A stretch of DNA of 64,000 bases from Drosophila pseudoobscura (lineage: Eukaryota > Arthropoda > Insecta > Diptera > Drosophilidae). Positions 1 to 11,660 of the stretch are shown piece after piece. The stretch's first letter is position 1, and every line of letters starts with the position of its first letter. The stretch lies in the NCBI RefSeq assembly GCF_009870125.1, contig NC_046681.1, forward strand, positions 13,963,001-14,027,000, given 5' to 3'. The position numbers were made by a program, and so were the translations under genes. The notes under the pieces were generated by a model, which worked only from the letters and a program-made list of their open reading frames with translations, had not been told where the DNA came from and did no database searches.

Positions 1-74
1 CTCTGTTTACAGGGTATCATCCAAACCGCTGTCCATCCACATACAACACACACACATACATCCATAGTCCACAG

Positions 75-2674
75 GCAGTAGATGCAGCAGCAAAAACATT
101 GGAAATGATTTGTAAACAAGACGTCCTGCTGTGGTTTGAGAAACTCGAGAGCTACAATCGCATTGAAACGATGTACGCGCTGCTCACCGCCTGCCTGCCG
201 TTCGAGCTACGCTTCCTGGGCACACTGCTCGAGGAGCAAGGAAGATGCGACTCGGAGACGCTGCGCGGAATGGAGCTGCGCGCCAACAATCCCCAGGAGC
301 TGGCCGCCGACATGTTCACCTGCCAGAAGGGCGATCCTACCGACAGAAAGATACGCCGCAAAATGGCCCTCTACTTGGCCCTGATCCGTGCCTGCAACCG
401 GAACTGTGTGAGCGAGATCTATCGGACGCTCGAGTGCTGGGGAGAGTGTGATTTTGGTTGCATCAATGACCAGGATACTCTTCTCGAACTGCTGCTTGTC
501 TACACAATGGCCGCCATTCATCCAGTCTTCTCCATGGACGAGCAAAAGAAGATCTTTGGAATACTGGGCAAGATCAAGGAGAACAAACTGGTGGCGGATA
601 ACTTTCCGGTGCAAGCGCAAATGGAACAGCCACAGACACAGTCCCATCCACATCCACCGCATCCCCACGCGCCGTCCCAGCATGATTTGATAATGCAACA
701 GCAACAGCAGCAGCAGCAGCAGCATGTGATGCATCAAATTCAGGCTCAACAACAGGCACATCAGCACCAGCAGCAACAGCATCCGCCGATGGTCCAGGTA
801 GTGCAGACGCCGCAGGGCAACATACCAATGATATTCCCCCAACATTTTCAAAAGGTAAGTGAGGCGAAGCGATACACTTGAACGATTAAACGACTAACAC
901 GGACACCCTCACCCCTCTTCCGCTCTCTCTCTCCATCTATCCCTCACTCTGTTAGCTTGTGCCTGGGACTGATGGAACACACCAGATCAGCGTCGATGGT
1001 GTGCCACACATGATGCAATCGAATATCACCATTCCAGCGGACACAAATGCCATACTCGGCCACCAGAACACGGCCGCCGCGTGGTCGATGCGTCACTACG
1101 CACCCCCACCACACCCGCAAACTGCTGCTCCTCAGCAGCAGCAGAACATAGATCATCATGTGCCTCCAGCCTCCAGTTCACCGATGCTGAGCCAGCAGTC
1201 CTCGCCGTCAAGCAGCCGCACGACGAGTCCTCAGCGCTCCAACGTTCCACAGCAGTCGCAGCAAATGCGCAACTTGTCGCAACGTTTGACGGGCCACAAA
1301 CATCATGCGGCGCGGCGTCCCTCAGCAGAGACCACGCCGCCGCCATCTTCCATTAGCGAGCTGCAGCACGAGAACATTAACGAAGGCGGCAGCAGCAGTT
1401 CCAGTGGGACGAGTCTGCCCAGCCTGATACGCAACGGTTTCCAGCGGCCCACACATCATCATCGAGTCAAGGCGAACGCCTACATACCGCCGCATCAGCA
1501 GCAACAGCAGCAGCAGCACTTTCAGAACAACGCTTACATGAACAGCATGATGCAGAACATGAGCATGAACGACGATGGGAGTGGCTCCGTGACCAAGAGT
1601 GTTGCCACAACCGGCAGCGAATCGGGTAGCTCGAATGGCTCTTGCGGGGACATATCCCCGCCAGAGACACCAACGCCGCATCCACTGCCATTACACAGCA
1701 CAGTCGGCAATCCCGGCATGGGCATGATAACGACTGTCGTGCACAGCGGCATGGGAGGAGGCTACCAGCAAAAGCACCATCTCACCTACAAGCAGCAGCA
1801 GCAGCAAATGAACCTGCAGCAGCGACTGAACGGACGCAATGGGATGGAGAAGAGCTATCAGCAGATCTACACAACAGGTACGCCAAGCAATGTGAGCGAT
1901 GCCCAGACAATGACGATGAGCAGCGGGAACATGCAGCAGCAGCAGGCGCTGCTCATCAGCCCGTCTCCGGTGAGCACGCCCACGACTACGGTCTTGTTGC
2001 AGCAACAGTCACAGCAGCAGCCGCAGCCGCAGCCTCCACCACCCACAGCCTACAATGCAGCCTCCTATCCATATCACACACGAGGACCCCCGCCGCAGCA
2101 GACGATATTCCAGGCGCATAATGCACCGCCACCGCCGCAATCTGTTCGTGGCGGCTACCGGTTTCCAATGGCTCCGGTTTCCCACAACGGAGAGCTCATC
2201 TATCCGGCGTTCCACACGAGCCTTGCCTTCCTGCCGGTCCCCGGCACTGGTGGCACGCCCACAGCCGTTACGCCGCCCCAGCTGCAAAACTCTGCCGCTG
2301 TGGTCAGCACGAATGCTGTGGCGGTACAGACGCCCACGCCCCAGCAGCAGCAACTGCCGACCACGCCTCCCTACAGTGCGCTGACCGTTTGCCCCATCAC
2401 TGGGGTGGGCGGCGGCGGAGCACCGAAGATATCCTGCTACAATTGCGGCTCGCAGACGCACATTGGACGGGACTGCCAGGAGGCGTCTATGGAGGATGTG
2501 ACGCGGAGCGCCAGCTATAAGCTGGACTACTCAGAGACTCAGAGCATAGAGGCGAACTCCATAGGTGATCACAGCAACAAGGATATGGGCAGCATTCAAA
2601 TGAATTCGTCGGTGGCAGCGCCGACGGCGTCAACGGTGCTGTCGACGGCGGCGGTGACGAGCATCGGGAAATAG
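75..2674 (+). CDS. ZCCHC14/ZCCHC2-like CCHC zinc-knuckle protein, 5'-partial
   Basis: Two exons are visible, 75-854 and 956-2674 (stop TAG), joined in phase 0 across a 101-nt intron (AAAG|GTAAGT ... GTTAG|CTT), giving 832 residues. The frame is already open at the acceptor CCACAG at 69-74, so the true start may lie in an upstream exon outside the window; ATG at 105 is the first internal Met. The N-terminus (cf. LPFELRFLGTLLEEQ and LRANNPQEL) matches the N-terminal domain of vertebrate ZCCHC14/ZCCHC2, known from that family. The middle is low complexity, with Gln, His and Pro tracts from CAG-type repeats. Near residues 753-766 is a zinc knuckle CX2CX4HX4C (CYNCGSQTHIGRDC), expected to bind nucleic acid. 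It probably acts as a cytoplasmic RNA-associated factor; that is inference. In D. melanogaster I believe the gene beside Phlpp with these features is CG10492, but I cannot confirm it. Confidence 0.85.
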
Positions 2675-4133
2675 CAAGGTGTGGGTAAATCCAGAGTAAG
2701 CTTCAAGTCTATATACACGGACCTATATGGAGGAGCATAATTACGTCTATATTAATTAATGTTTATACATAATATCCTTATCTACTTATACAGAAAATAC
2801 CATTTATTATGATTGTGTAGTGCGGAAATCAAATTTCTCGCCCTTACCACACGTCTCCTAGTTTTTTATAAGCCTCTCAATTCGCGTTATGGAGAATCGG
2901 TATAGGAATCGGCAAACGTAAGCGGTATCGGAACACGGGTCGGAATAATAGTCGCGCTGCCTAAACTCTTGACAACCCTCATCCAGTCCCCTCTTACCCC
3001 CCGCCCCGCCCATATAACAATAATTTAAACGCGCTCCAGCCCTACACAGCCCACAGCCCATACCCGTCCCCAGCCCCACACACACACACACACACACAGA
3101 TAGTCGATAACGAATTTTAGTCATATGCCACTTTGAATATTTCTAATATTAAGTTGAATGTACAACAGCAATAAGTAAACAAAATAATCCTAATCTATGT
3201 TATGCGGTTAGCACTGCCGCAGGAAGGATCATTCGATAAACTCAAACACGGGCGAATGTTACCCCATTATCAAGATATCGAAATAAGTTCAAGACACACA
3301 CAGAAGAGGACGAAGAAGAATAAGGAAGTGAAGGAGACGGAGAAAAATAAGAAATAGCTACGAATAGATACCGGTAAAAAGTAAGAAATTTCGTAGAATA
3401 CAAAATACCTAGCAAATATAACAAAAAAAACAAAAACAAAATTATGTGTATAAAAACAAATGAGCGTAGCAGCACAATGTGCTTAGTTAACGTTTTTTCG
3501 TATTCCAGACCCGCGACCGCCCCTGCCCCCGCCCCACCCTGTCCCTTCTTAAATTTTCACACTGTAGTTATTCTATTTATTTTGAAGCTCCAACATGTTT
3601 TTAGAAATGTTTTACCTAATTTTTTTGTATTTTATATACATACCTATATACATATACTTATATATATACAAATATTATTTTAAAGCATACAAACCCGTAT
3701 ATGATACAAACTATGTGGATAGGGCGTATATTATTGCTAATCACCGCTGTCTAATTATTATTTTATGTACTCAAAACTTGACTCCCCCCCCTGATCATGT
3801 GTGGGCGCATCTGTCGAACAATTGGCCGAGTTACAGGCCAAAGAAGATCGTCAAGATCAGGCCAACAACAGGCGCCCACAGATGAACAGAAAATAAGAAA
3901 CCAAACAGTTTTGCCTGCCCTTAGTTTTTTATGTACAGACATTGTTAAAATTTTTGTAAAGCCCCAGCAATAATCATGTAAAGAGCAAAGAAAAAAGCGC
4001 CAGAAAAACAAAACAAGGAAAGAAAGAAAGGAAAAAAAAACGATTTAAGAGTAATACACAATTTACTGAGTTTTGCTGATAATGCGTAGCCGCATGACAA
4101 ACAATTATTATTATATTTCATTGAAATAATAAA
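2675..4133 (+). other. long AU-rich 3' UTR of the zinc-knuckle gene
   Basis: No coding potential is seen. The stretch is AT-rich, includes a CA microsatellite at about 3077-3099, and reaches an AATAAA at 4128-4133 that is a good polyadenylation signal candidate. The 3' end is inferred, and earlier sites are possible. Confidence 0.45.
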
Positions 4134-5007
4134 AAAATCCAATTGTTTCTAAAATTCGTGTAACAAAACACAAGCTACAAAAAAAAACCCAACCAAGGAC
4201 TATTTTTTATAATATTCTAAGCAAATCTCTTTCAGAACAGACGGAGGGCCAGAAATGAAAGAGACGTGCAGGTGCATCGAGTTGTGGTGCTCTTAAAACT
4301 GTTTGCTTGGGCACCCTCTCTAAATTGGTAAGTCTTTTGGCGTGTGCTTTATCGGCTGGCGCTACAGTGGAGCCTCGATGAAGGGGGAGAACAAACTGAC
4401 ATTCTTCACTATACCGACTGTTCCATGCCCATCCAGCATTCACTGCACATAGCACGGCTTGAACGAAACTGGGGGATTTGGGCAACACAAACACAAACAC
4501 AAACACGAACACGAACATAAACCAGCGGGTGGATGTTGGAGCAGCGCAACACTGACGTTCTCTCAAGCGTGTCTGTCTTACCGTAACGGCACAGTCATAG
4601 CCATAGTTAACGTGTTCGTCTTCAGTTGAGCAGACGCATCGCATTGAGCGGGTGGTGGATTTTCACGACTACTAGAATGTAGCTGCGGAGCTCGGACAAG
4701 ATCTAGGAAACTCCTTATCCAATAAGTGAAACACACAAAGAAAGAACAAAAAAGGGTGTAATCCTTGACAAATCGGAAGTGATCAGTGCATTGTACGGGT
4801 ATGTATTTCCACAGAGTAGTACATGTAAGAAATCTGAAACGATCGCCACTCTGTAGGTGCTCGTTGATGCATAGCCAAGTGCTGTGCAATGCTGTTGTAG
4901 TCTGGTATCGTTCCGGCCCCCAGGTTCGGCGTCTTTGCCAAGAGTTAAAGAAAACGAAAACATAGCCAGAAACAGCAGCGGCAGAAGCAGCAGCAGAGAC
5001 TGAAACA
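4134..5007. other. intergenic region and probable Phlpp 5' UTR/promoter
   Basis: No conserved reading frame is seen. A short ACAAAC-type hexamer repeat lies near 4489-4520. CAG-rich sequence directly before 5008 looks like 5' UTR of Phlpp. No clear TATA box was found. Confidence 0.3.
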
Positions 5008-8000
5008 ATGCTCAAAGCCACAAGGAAACCGACGGATCCATACAATTCGAAACTAAAAGTTAATGCCAGCAACAACAGCAGCGTCAAACCGCCGCTGCCC
5101 ATCGAGCTGTCGGAGGAGGGAAATGGCAGCGGCAGCGGCAGCAGCAGCAGCCCGACTACTCCGCAGAAGCTCAGCCTGAAGGGCAGCCAGCTGGGTGGAA
5201 GCATTTTGATTGGCAATTACAACGTGAGTCCGTCTACTTATTTCCGTGCTACTACGACTTCCTATCCATCGTATTCCGTTTTCTCTTTTCGCTCGCTGGC
5301 CAGTACTTGACCCAACTGGAGGTGTGCGAAAATGAAATGGAGGTCTTGGACCTCAGCTCGCTGGCTCAACTGGAGACGCTCAAATGCAGCCGGAACAAGC
5401 TAATGGAGCTGATCGTAAACGCCACCAATCTGCAGGCACTTTTAGCAGACCACAACTGTAAGCAGAGCACGTTTTTAAATTTTAAATATTTAAAATTATA
5501 TGGCAATTACCAGCACTATTTTTCGATTGGAAAGATCGAGTGCAAGTGTATTAAATGTGTATTTAATTATTTTCAGGCCTTCACAACATTTCCACAACCA
5601 ACACCCATCCAGTGCCGTTAAAACTGCATTGCATTGACATCTCGCACAATAGTTTCAATGAGCTCCCCAATTGGATTGGGGCCTGTGCTGCGTTGTCCAC
5701 ACTGGATGCGTCGCACAATCGATTGACCAACATAACGGGACTGCTTCGAAACTATAGAATCAATCAATTGGTTGCTCTGAATTTGTCGTACAATGAATTG
5801 CAGCAGCTTGAGTATTTGCCCGAGGGCTTTGGCAGCATCCAAAAGCTGCAACTCCAAAGCAACGAGCTCCAGTGTTTGCCGGAGAATTTCTTTGCCGTCA
5901 CTCATTCACGCTTGGACACCTTGAACGCCGCCTGCAACAAGCTGTCGACTCTGCCGCGGTACGAGCAGAATAATCATGCGGCCTTGGTGCACTTGTTTCT
6001 GGCTGGAAATCAGCTCAACGACAGCATCTTCGAGGCACTCCACAACGCAGCCCGGCTGAAGGTGCTCCATCTTGCCTACAACCGCATTGGAATCCTGCCT
6101 CCCGCATGCGTACGCAATTGGTCGGAGCTGGAGATCCTGGTTCTATCGGGCAACATGCTGCAACAACTGCCTGAGGAGGTGGCGACGCTTAATCACTTAA
6201 AGGTGCTGCGATGCTGCAACAATCTCTTGCTCTGCACCCCACAGCTGGCCAAGTTGGGCAAGCTGAAGGTCCTCGATCTATCACACAATCATCTAGATCG
6301 CGTCAATCTGCTGTCCCTCGTGCCCTCGCGGAATCTCAAGTACTTGGATTTGTCCGGAAATTTGCAGCTGCAGGTGAGATTAGAGATATTGAAAAGTCTA
6401 ATTTTCCCAATAATAATCCTATACCTTCGCATTCCCAGGTTGATGAGCAACAATTCAAGGTATGCCAGACCCAAAGTGAGCGCAACTGGAACCTAATCGA
6501 TGTGTCTGGCAATAACCGAGCTGCCCTGCCCACCAGTACGTTGCGCCTGGCGACGGCGCCGCGAAATCAAAACAAGAACTCCCCCTGGACAATGGGCTTC
6601 GCAGAGACGCCAGGATCCGGAGACTGCCGAAAGCTGCTGGTCTGCCAGTTGCGTGCGGCCAACTATGGCGGCTCTGATGAGGCCCTCTATGGCATGTTTG
6701 AGGCTGCAGATGGCAATGGACGGGTGGCACAGGAGATGGCTCAGGTGGTGCCGGATCTAATGAAGCAGGAGCAGCTGGTCAAGGATGCTCCTCTCAGAGA
6801 TTACATGAAGTTTACGTTGCTGACGGCACAGCAGCAGTGCGGAAGTGTGCGGAGTGCCGCCTTATTTCATCTCACCCGGACACGGGCACCCTCAAAGGTC
6901 AGGCCCTTGAAAAGCAAGCGCTATGTGCTGCGCATGGCCAGCACTGGGCGGCTGGATGCCTATCTGGTGCGTCGAACCACACAGTTGCGCCTGACAGACA
7001 CAGAATCTAGCGCCAAGGATCTGGGACCATCGCACGCAATGCCTGACCCTCAGGTTCTAGAGGTAGCTTGTTCTCTCCTCAGTTTAAAAGAAACCAACTA
7101 AATTGGAGTTTCCCTTTCACAGCTAACACTGAGCAATGATGATGAGTACCTTGTTGTGGGCAATGCCCAGCTCTGGTCGGTCATGGACGTTGGTCGCGCC
7201 GCCAGAGAGATTCGCAAGGAGGAAAACGCTTTGCTGGCAGCCAAGCGGCTTGTGGACATTGCCCAGAGCTTCGGTGCATCGGAGAACCTCAGTGTGATTG
7301 TGGTGCGCTTCCGTCATCTTGGAACCGACGTGGATCATCTCATTCGGGAGCTCAAGCAGAGTGTTCGCAAAAAGCCAGCTCTGGTGCAGCCGCCCACTGT
7401 CTCCGTCTGTAAGCGTACCTGCTGTGATCGCAGCAACGCCTGTCGTCACCGGGCGATCGAGCAGGATCCGCTGGCCGGACGCTCCTCGCCCAGCGGTCAG
7501 AGTGATCGTGATCTTCTGTCCAAGGACGGCCCGAGCGTTGTGCCCAACGATGAGTTCATTCTCGCGCATGCACGCGTGATGCAGGAGGAGCAGCAGCTGG
7601 AAATGCTGGACGAAACGGAATCTGTGCTGTCGGAGGAGCAGTTTAAATGCTGGGAGTACATGCTCGAGCAGAATACACAGCTGCTATTTGACAAGGAGCT
7701 TAATACTATTTCCAAGTCATTTACCAAGCAGCGAGCCATCCCGAGCACCAATCTAGCCATGCCGGATCGCAACGATTTCACCACCAATCTAGTGCGGAGC
7801 GTGGCCAATAAGTTCATCTCCACGAGCACACCCCAGCTGCCACAACCACTGGCATCCACTCCCACGCCGATTGGCTCCTACCATCATATTAAGCCGCCGA
7901 TGCCCGGCCACTTTGGCAGCACGCTCTCATTCCAACAGGCGCAGAGCTGTGGCTATAATATGTTCGATGGAAAACCCCGAAAAATGGTTGGAGCCCCCGT

Positions 8001-8193
8001 GAAGCGGGGACCCCACTCGGCTTACTTTGGATCCCTGCAGCGATTGATGCCCTACAACTTTGAATATGATTTCGCTGTCACTCACGAGCGGGAGCGTAAT
8101 ATATTGGACGAGGAGGAGATCGATGAGGATGAGTTCAACGAACACGAGAGCCGTATGCGCAAGTATTGGGGTGTGGCAACAACCGAACTTTAG
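5008..8193 (+). CDS. Phlpp: PH domain leucine-rich repeat protein phosphatase (Phlpp)
   Basis: Six exons: 5008-5223, 5304-5457, 5577-6373, 6439-7062 and 7123-8193 carry the frame, with all junctions GT-AG and in phase (five coding exons in total). The product is 953 residues, close to the length I recall for fly Phlpp. Residues about 75-400 are leucine-rich repeats (repeating LxxLxLSxNxLxxLP); residues about 435-660 resemble a PP2C phosphatase domain. PHLPP enzymes dephosphorylate the hydrophobic motif of Akt and PKC and so oppose growth signalling. The PP2C part looks atypical: the usual metal-site D-G is E-A at residues 477-478, and the usual GLWD is QLWS near residue 616. The C-terminal 290 residues are low complexity and end in an acidic stretch. 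The first exon is Ser/Gly-rich; no PH domain is apparent. The next gene starts 197 bp downstream on the same strand. Confidence 0.93.
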
Positions 8194-8273
8194 GCTGGAC
8201 TTGCAGAAACAAATCAAATCAAAACATTCCAAATCATTTTATAGCCGTTATAATTGTACATACGTATTGGAAC

Positions 8274-8281
8274 TATCGATA
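8274..8281. promoter_or_regulatory. DRE (TATCGATA), copy 1
   Basis: A perfect palindromic DNA-replication-related element, the known binding site of DREF. It lies 110 bp before the dihydrouridine synthase start codon and fits a housekeeping TATA-less promoter. Confidence 0.6.
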
Positions 8282-8301
8282 TGAGTCTACTCCCACTCAA
8301 C

Positions 8302-8309
8302 TATCGATA
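8302..8309. promoter_or_regulatory. DRE (TATCGATA), copy 2
   Basis: A second perfect DREF site 28 bp after the first, 82 bp before the start codon at 8391. The pair lies in the short gap between Phlpp and the dihydrouridine synthase gene, so it most likely marks the promoter of the latter. Confidence 0.6.
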
Positions 8310-8390
8310 CGACTTGCCGACTCTCACGTGGCCCTGCTCTTTTACACTTCCCTATATTTAATGTTTACACATATACTTGATTAATTAAAC

Positions 8391-9587
8391 ATGCATTTGC
8401 CACAACAACGGCCGCATCATAACATTGCCGCGTTATTTGCGGCTGCCCAGCCGGACTTTCTGCGGGTAAGTGCGCCCATGGTGCGATACAGTAAGCTGGA
8501 GTTTCGAAGATTGGTGCGGATGAATGGAGTTCAACTAGCATTCACACCTATGATGATCTCCGACTCGATCAACAACAGTGAAAAGGCTCGGCAAAATGAG
8601 TTCTCCACGGACCCCGACGATCAGCCACTCATTGCACAGTTTGCGGCCAAAGATGCGACAGAGTTTGTCACGTCGGCACAGCTGATCTATCCCTATGTCG
8701 ATGGCATCGATTTGAACTGCGGCTGCCCCCAGAGCTGGGCGATGTCCAAGGGCTATGGATGCGGACTGCTGCGTCAGCCGGAACAGGTCCGAGAGGTTGT
8801 GCAACAGGTCCGGCGTACTCTGCCCTCGGACTTTAGTGTCTCCGTGAAGATGCGACTTCTTGGCGGCAGCGAAGAGGATTCTGTGGAGAGGACCATCGAC
8901 CTGGCCCGCCAACTGGAACGCGCTGGAGTCACTTTTCTCACACTCCACGGTCGGACGCCTGCCCAGAAGCATTCCAAGGACACGCTCAACGTCTCCGCCA
9001 TGGAAGAAGTGCGCAAATCCCTACAGATTCCCCTGATAGTGAACGGAAACGTGGAATCCTGGTCAGATGCCTGCGAATTACACGCGCAGACTGGTGCGGC
9101 TGGCGTAATGGCTGCCCGAGGTCTCCTCGCGAATCCGGCACTATTCAACAGCGATTACCCGACAGCCACGACAACTCCTTCGGCCTGTGTGGAGCAGTGG
9201 CTGGACATTGCGTCTGCTGCCGGGGACAATTTGCTCTTCCAATGCTTCCATCACCATCTGACGTTCATGTGGAGCAGCGAAATGAAGCGATCCCTGCGCG
9301 TCCAGTTCAACAGTCTGGGCACAAAACAACAGGTCGTGGATTTTCTCAGAGAGCACTACAATGTGCGAACCAGTGAAGTCGACCCGGAGCCGGCCCCTTA
9401 CACAGACTGCACGTACACCCACTTTACCCCGCCCAGGCATGCGAGGCACATTGCTGCCGAGGCGGAGGAGAAAGCCTGGAGCTCTAAAAGCGATGGAAAA
9501 TTCTTTACAGAGTTCAAGGCGCATCAAATTTCCAGTCCAGCAGGAGATGACCTGGAGTTGGGGGGTCTTTTTGGTGGAGAGGAATGA
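8391..9587 (+). CDS. tRNA-dihydrouridine(20a/20b) synthase, DUS4L type
   Basis: A single exon of 398 codons. The protein is an FMN-dependent dihydrouridine synthase, which reduces specific uridines in the tRNA D-loop using NAD(P)H. Visible motifs are SAPMVRYSKLEFR near residue 27 (FMN barrel entry), DLNCGCPQSWAMSKGYG with the presumed catalytic Cys112, VSVKMRLLGG, LTLHGRTPAQKH and LIVNGNVES/AAGVMAARGLLANPALF, the late barrel strands that bind FMN phosphate. It is longer than human DUS4L because of a roughly 80-residue C-terminal tail. The ATG at 8391 is chosen because it is the first in frame and lies just after the DRE pair. An AATAAA follows at 9625-9630. Known fly dihydrouridine synthases act in cytosol or mitochondria; which applies here cannot be seen. 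Confidence 0.92.
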   Translation: MHLPQQRPHHNIAALFAAAQPDFLRVSAPMVRYSKLEFRRLVRMNGVQLAFTPMMISDSINNSEKARQNEFSTDPDDQPLIAQFAAKDATEFVTSAQLIYPYVDGIDLNCGCPQSWAMSKGYGCGLLRQPEQVREVVQQVRRTLPSDFSVSVKMRLLGGSEEDSVERTIDLARQLERAGVTFLTLHGRTPAQKHSKDTLNVSAMEEVRKSLQIPLIVNGNVESWSDACELHAQTGAAGVMAARGLLANPALFNSDYPTATTTPSACVEQWLDIASAAGDNLLFQCFHHHLTFMWSSEMKRSLRVQFNSLGTKQQVVDFLREHYNVRTSEVDPEPAPYTDCTYTHFTPPRHARHIAAEAEEKAWSSKSDGKFFTEFKAHQISSPAGDDLELGGLFGGEE

Positions 9588-9788
9588 TCCATCATCTGCT
9601 TATAGTTAGTTATAGTCCCAAATTAATAAAACCACACATTTTAAGTGCAATTAAACTAGATTTCAAAATTAGTTGGTTGTTATTGTGAAACTAATTATAT
9701 ATTAAATTGTTTGTTTACAAATTAGATTGTGAAACCTACGATGATTCTTGTTTCTATACGATAGCGTGGAAACCATGCATAGAAGTGC

Positions 9789-9796
9789 TATCGATA
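9789..9796. promoter_or_regulatory. DRE (TATCGATA) upstream of the CNPPD1-like gene
   Basis: A perfect DREF site 140 bp before the start codon at 9936, within the 348-bp gap after the dihydrouridine synthase gene. It probably forms part of the promoter of the downstream cyclin-like gene. Confidence 0.5.
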
Positions 9797-9935
9797 CTTA
9801 ATTTCCATCTTTATCATCACTTACACACACACATGCATATACAAAAGAAAGCAATAACACACACAGCCACGCGGAAAAAATAACTCAAGCGGAGCCATTC
9901 GACATTCTAGAACACATTTTATTTTCGCAACCAAG

Positions 9936-11660
9936 ATGGGGCGCAGTAAATTCGCTCCGGCGAAGAAGGTACGAAACGAAAAGCGTTTGAGCAGGTGGTT
10001 GGAGAACATTGTATAGCTGTTAAATTTCCAGGTGATGCAGCACGACGAGTTTATGAATCGGATACGGAAAACGCTGTACTATGGCGTTGGGACAGCGGAC
10101 AGTGAAATGGAGGTGTCCATGCCCTTTGCCGAATACGCATCGGAGATATTTTCAGAGCCCCATCGAGGCCACTCACTGCATCGCCTGAGCTGCGTTACTG
10201 CTGGCAAGATTCAGACCACAACACCTTGCTCGCTCATCATGGCCCTCATTTACTTGGACCGCTTGAATGTCATTGATCCAGGCTATGGCTATAGAATCAC
10301 ACCCCAGGAGCTGTTCGTTGTGTCATTGGTGAGTACAGTCGTACGATTATCATTGAATCATCATCATGCGCCTGCATAACCTGTTGATTGATAACCTGCA
10401 CACCGTACCGAACACCGAGTGAAAAAAAGCCACCAGATTGTGGAGCACGCGCACACACACTCTCAATCAATAGTGTGGTTCTGTGAGTTGTCTCTTTGTT
10501 TTGCTGCTGCACTGCACTACATTTCATTATGTTTAGAACATTATTTACTTACACAGGGCCAAGTTTCAGTATGTGCGGATTACTTATATAACCTTACCTA
10601 TACGATATATGATATGTTATTTATAGCTTGTCGTGCACGCTGACATGCCTATGTAGTGACGTCATTTGTTGTGGGGCTTACTCATCCCGTGTGCTGTTTG
10701 TTTATAGATGATTTCTACCAAGTTTTATGCCGGCCACGATGAGAAGATTTATCTGGAAGACTGGGCCAAGGAGGGCAACATGACCGAAGCAAGACTCAAG
10801 GAAATGGAACTAGAATTCCTTTCGGCAATAGTAAGGATATTCTCGAAAAAAGGAAACTATAATTTCATCTCATATTTGATTTTTAGGACTGGAATATATA
10901 CATATCGAATGAACAATTCTTTGCGAAGCTAAGTAGCGTTGAGCGAACCCTGGCCGAGCGAGAGGGACTGCGACGTGGCTGGCTGACCTACAGTGAACTG
11001 ATGCAACTGCTACCCAGCTTTACGTGGATGAAATTTCTGTTGAACAGCATCACCGTAATGGCACTGAGCTATGCGGCGAGTGTGATAACCTTGGCGGGTG
11101 CCTTTTTCATCGCCAGCCAAGTGCCGGGCACGCTTTGGCATCGCCGAACGCCTACAAACGATGTGGCATCCACGGCAAACTCCACGACACTCACGACACC
11201 TGCCTCTGCACCTGACGCTACCCAAGCTGCTCCTGTTATTTCCAATGAAATGAACTCGTCGCCGGCAAACGAGAGCTGTGGGGCGCTGAATGTGGAAGCG
11301 GAATTGCTGAAGCTGGAGCAACAATACTGCGACGAGGCAAGACTGAATGAGATGGAAAGCAACCCGCAACGCTATGTTCGATCCGTACCTAATCTACCGC
11401 TTAAAACGAATAACCGAAAGCCCGAAATGTTTGCTCCGCGGGACAATGCAGATCACTGGCTAAGCATCAAATCCGAATATAGCGACAGTCGAGATAATCC
11501 GAACTATTGGATATCTGGCCACGGCAACCGACACCACGATGACTTGGACCACTGGCAGCATCAGGCACAAAACGCATCCGTTTTCTGGCAATTGGTCAAC
11601 GATGCTGTTCAGACTTCGTTCCTTGTCCGCTGGCCCGAAATATGGCCCAAATTAATCTAA
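9936..11660 (+). CDS. CNPPD1-like cyclin/PHO80-domain membrane protein
   Basis: Four exons, 9936-9968, 10032-10328, 10708-10830 and 10887-11660, all phase 0 with good GT-AG ends, give 408 residues, about the length of human CNPPD1. The 11-codon first exon (MGRSKFAPAKK) is placed by its ATG in good context and its GTACGA donor. Residues about 30-170 form a cyclin/PHO80 fold: the TPCSLIMALIYLDRL helix, then ELFVVSLMISTKFYAGHDEKIYLEDWAKEGNM, the usual cyclin-box order. A hydrophobic segment near residues 200-235 (NSITVMALSYAASVITLAG) is a likely membrane anchor, as in CNPPD1. The C-terminal part is hydrophilic, with an imperfect repeat around DNADHWLSIKS and DNPNYWISGHG. Its cell role is poorly known in the family. 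AATAAA is at 11792-11797. Confidence 0.88.

Noticed and set aside
207..851. 214-codon minus-strand Leu-rich frame
   Set aside because: Antisense shadow of the CAG/poly-Gln exon of the zinc-knuckle gene.
8463..8476. Splice donor GGGTAAGTG near the start of the dihydrouridine synthase
   Set aside because: The following sequence encodes the conserved SAPMVRYSK motif, so it is exonic; no intron is needed.
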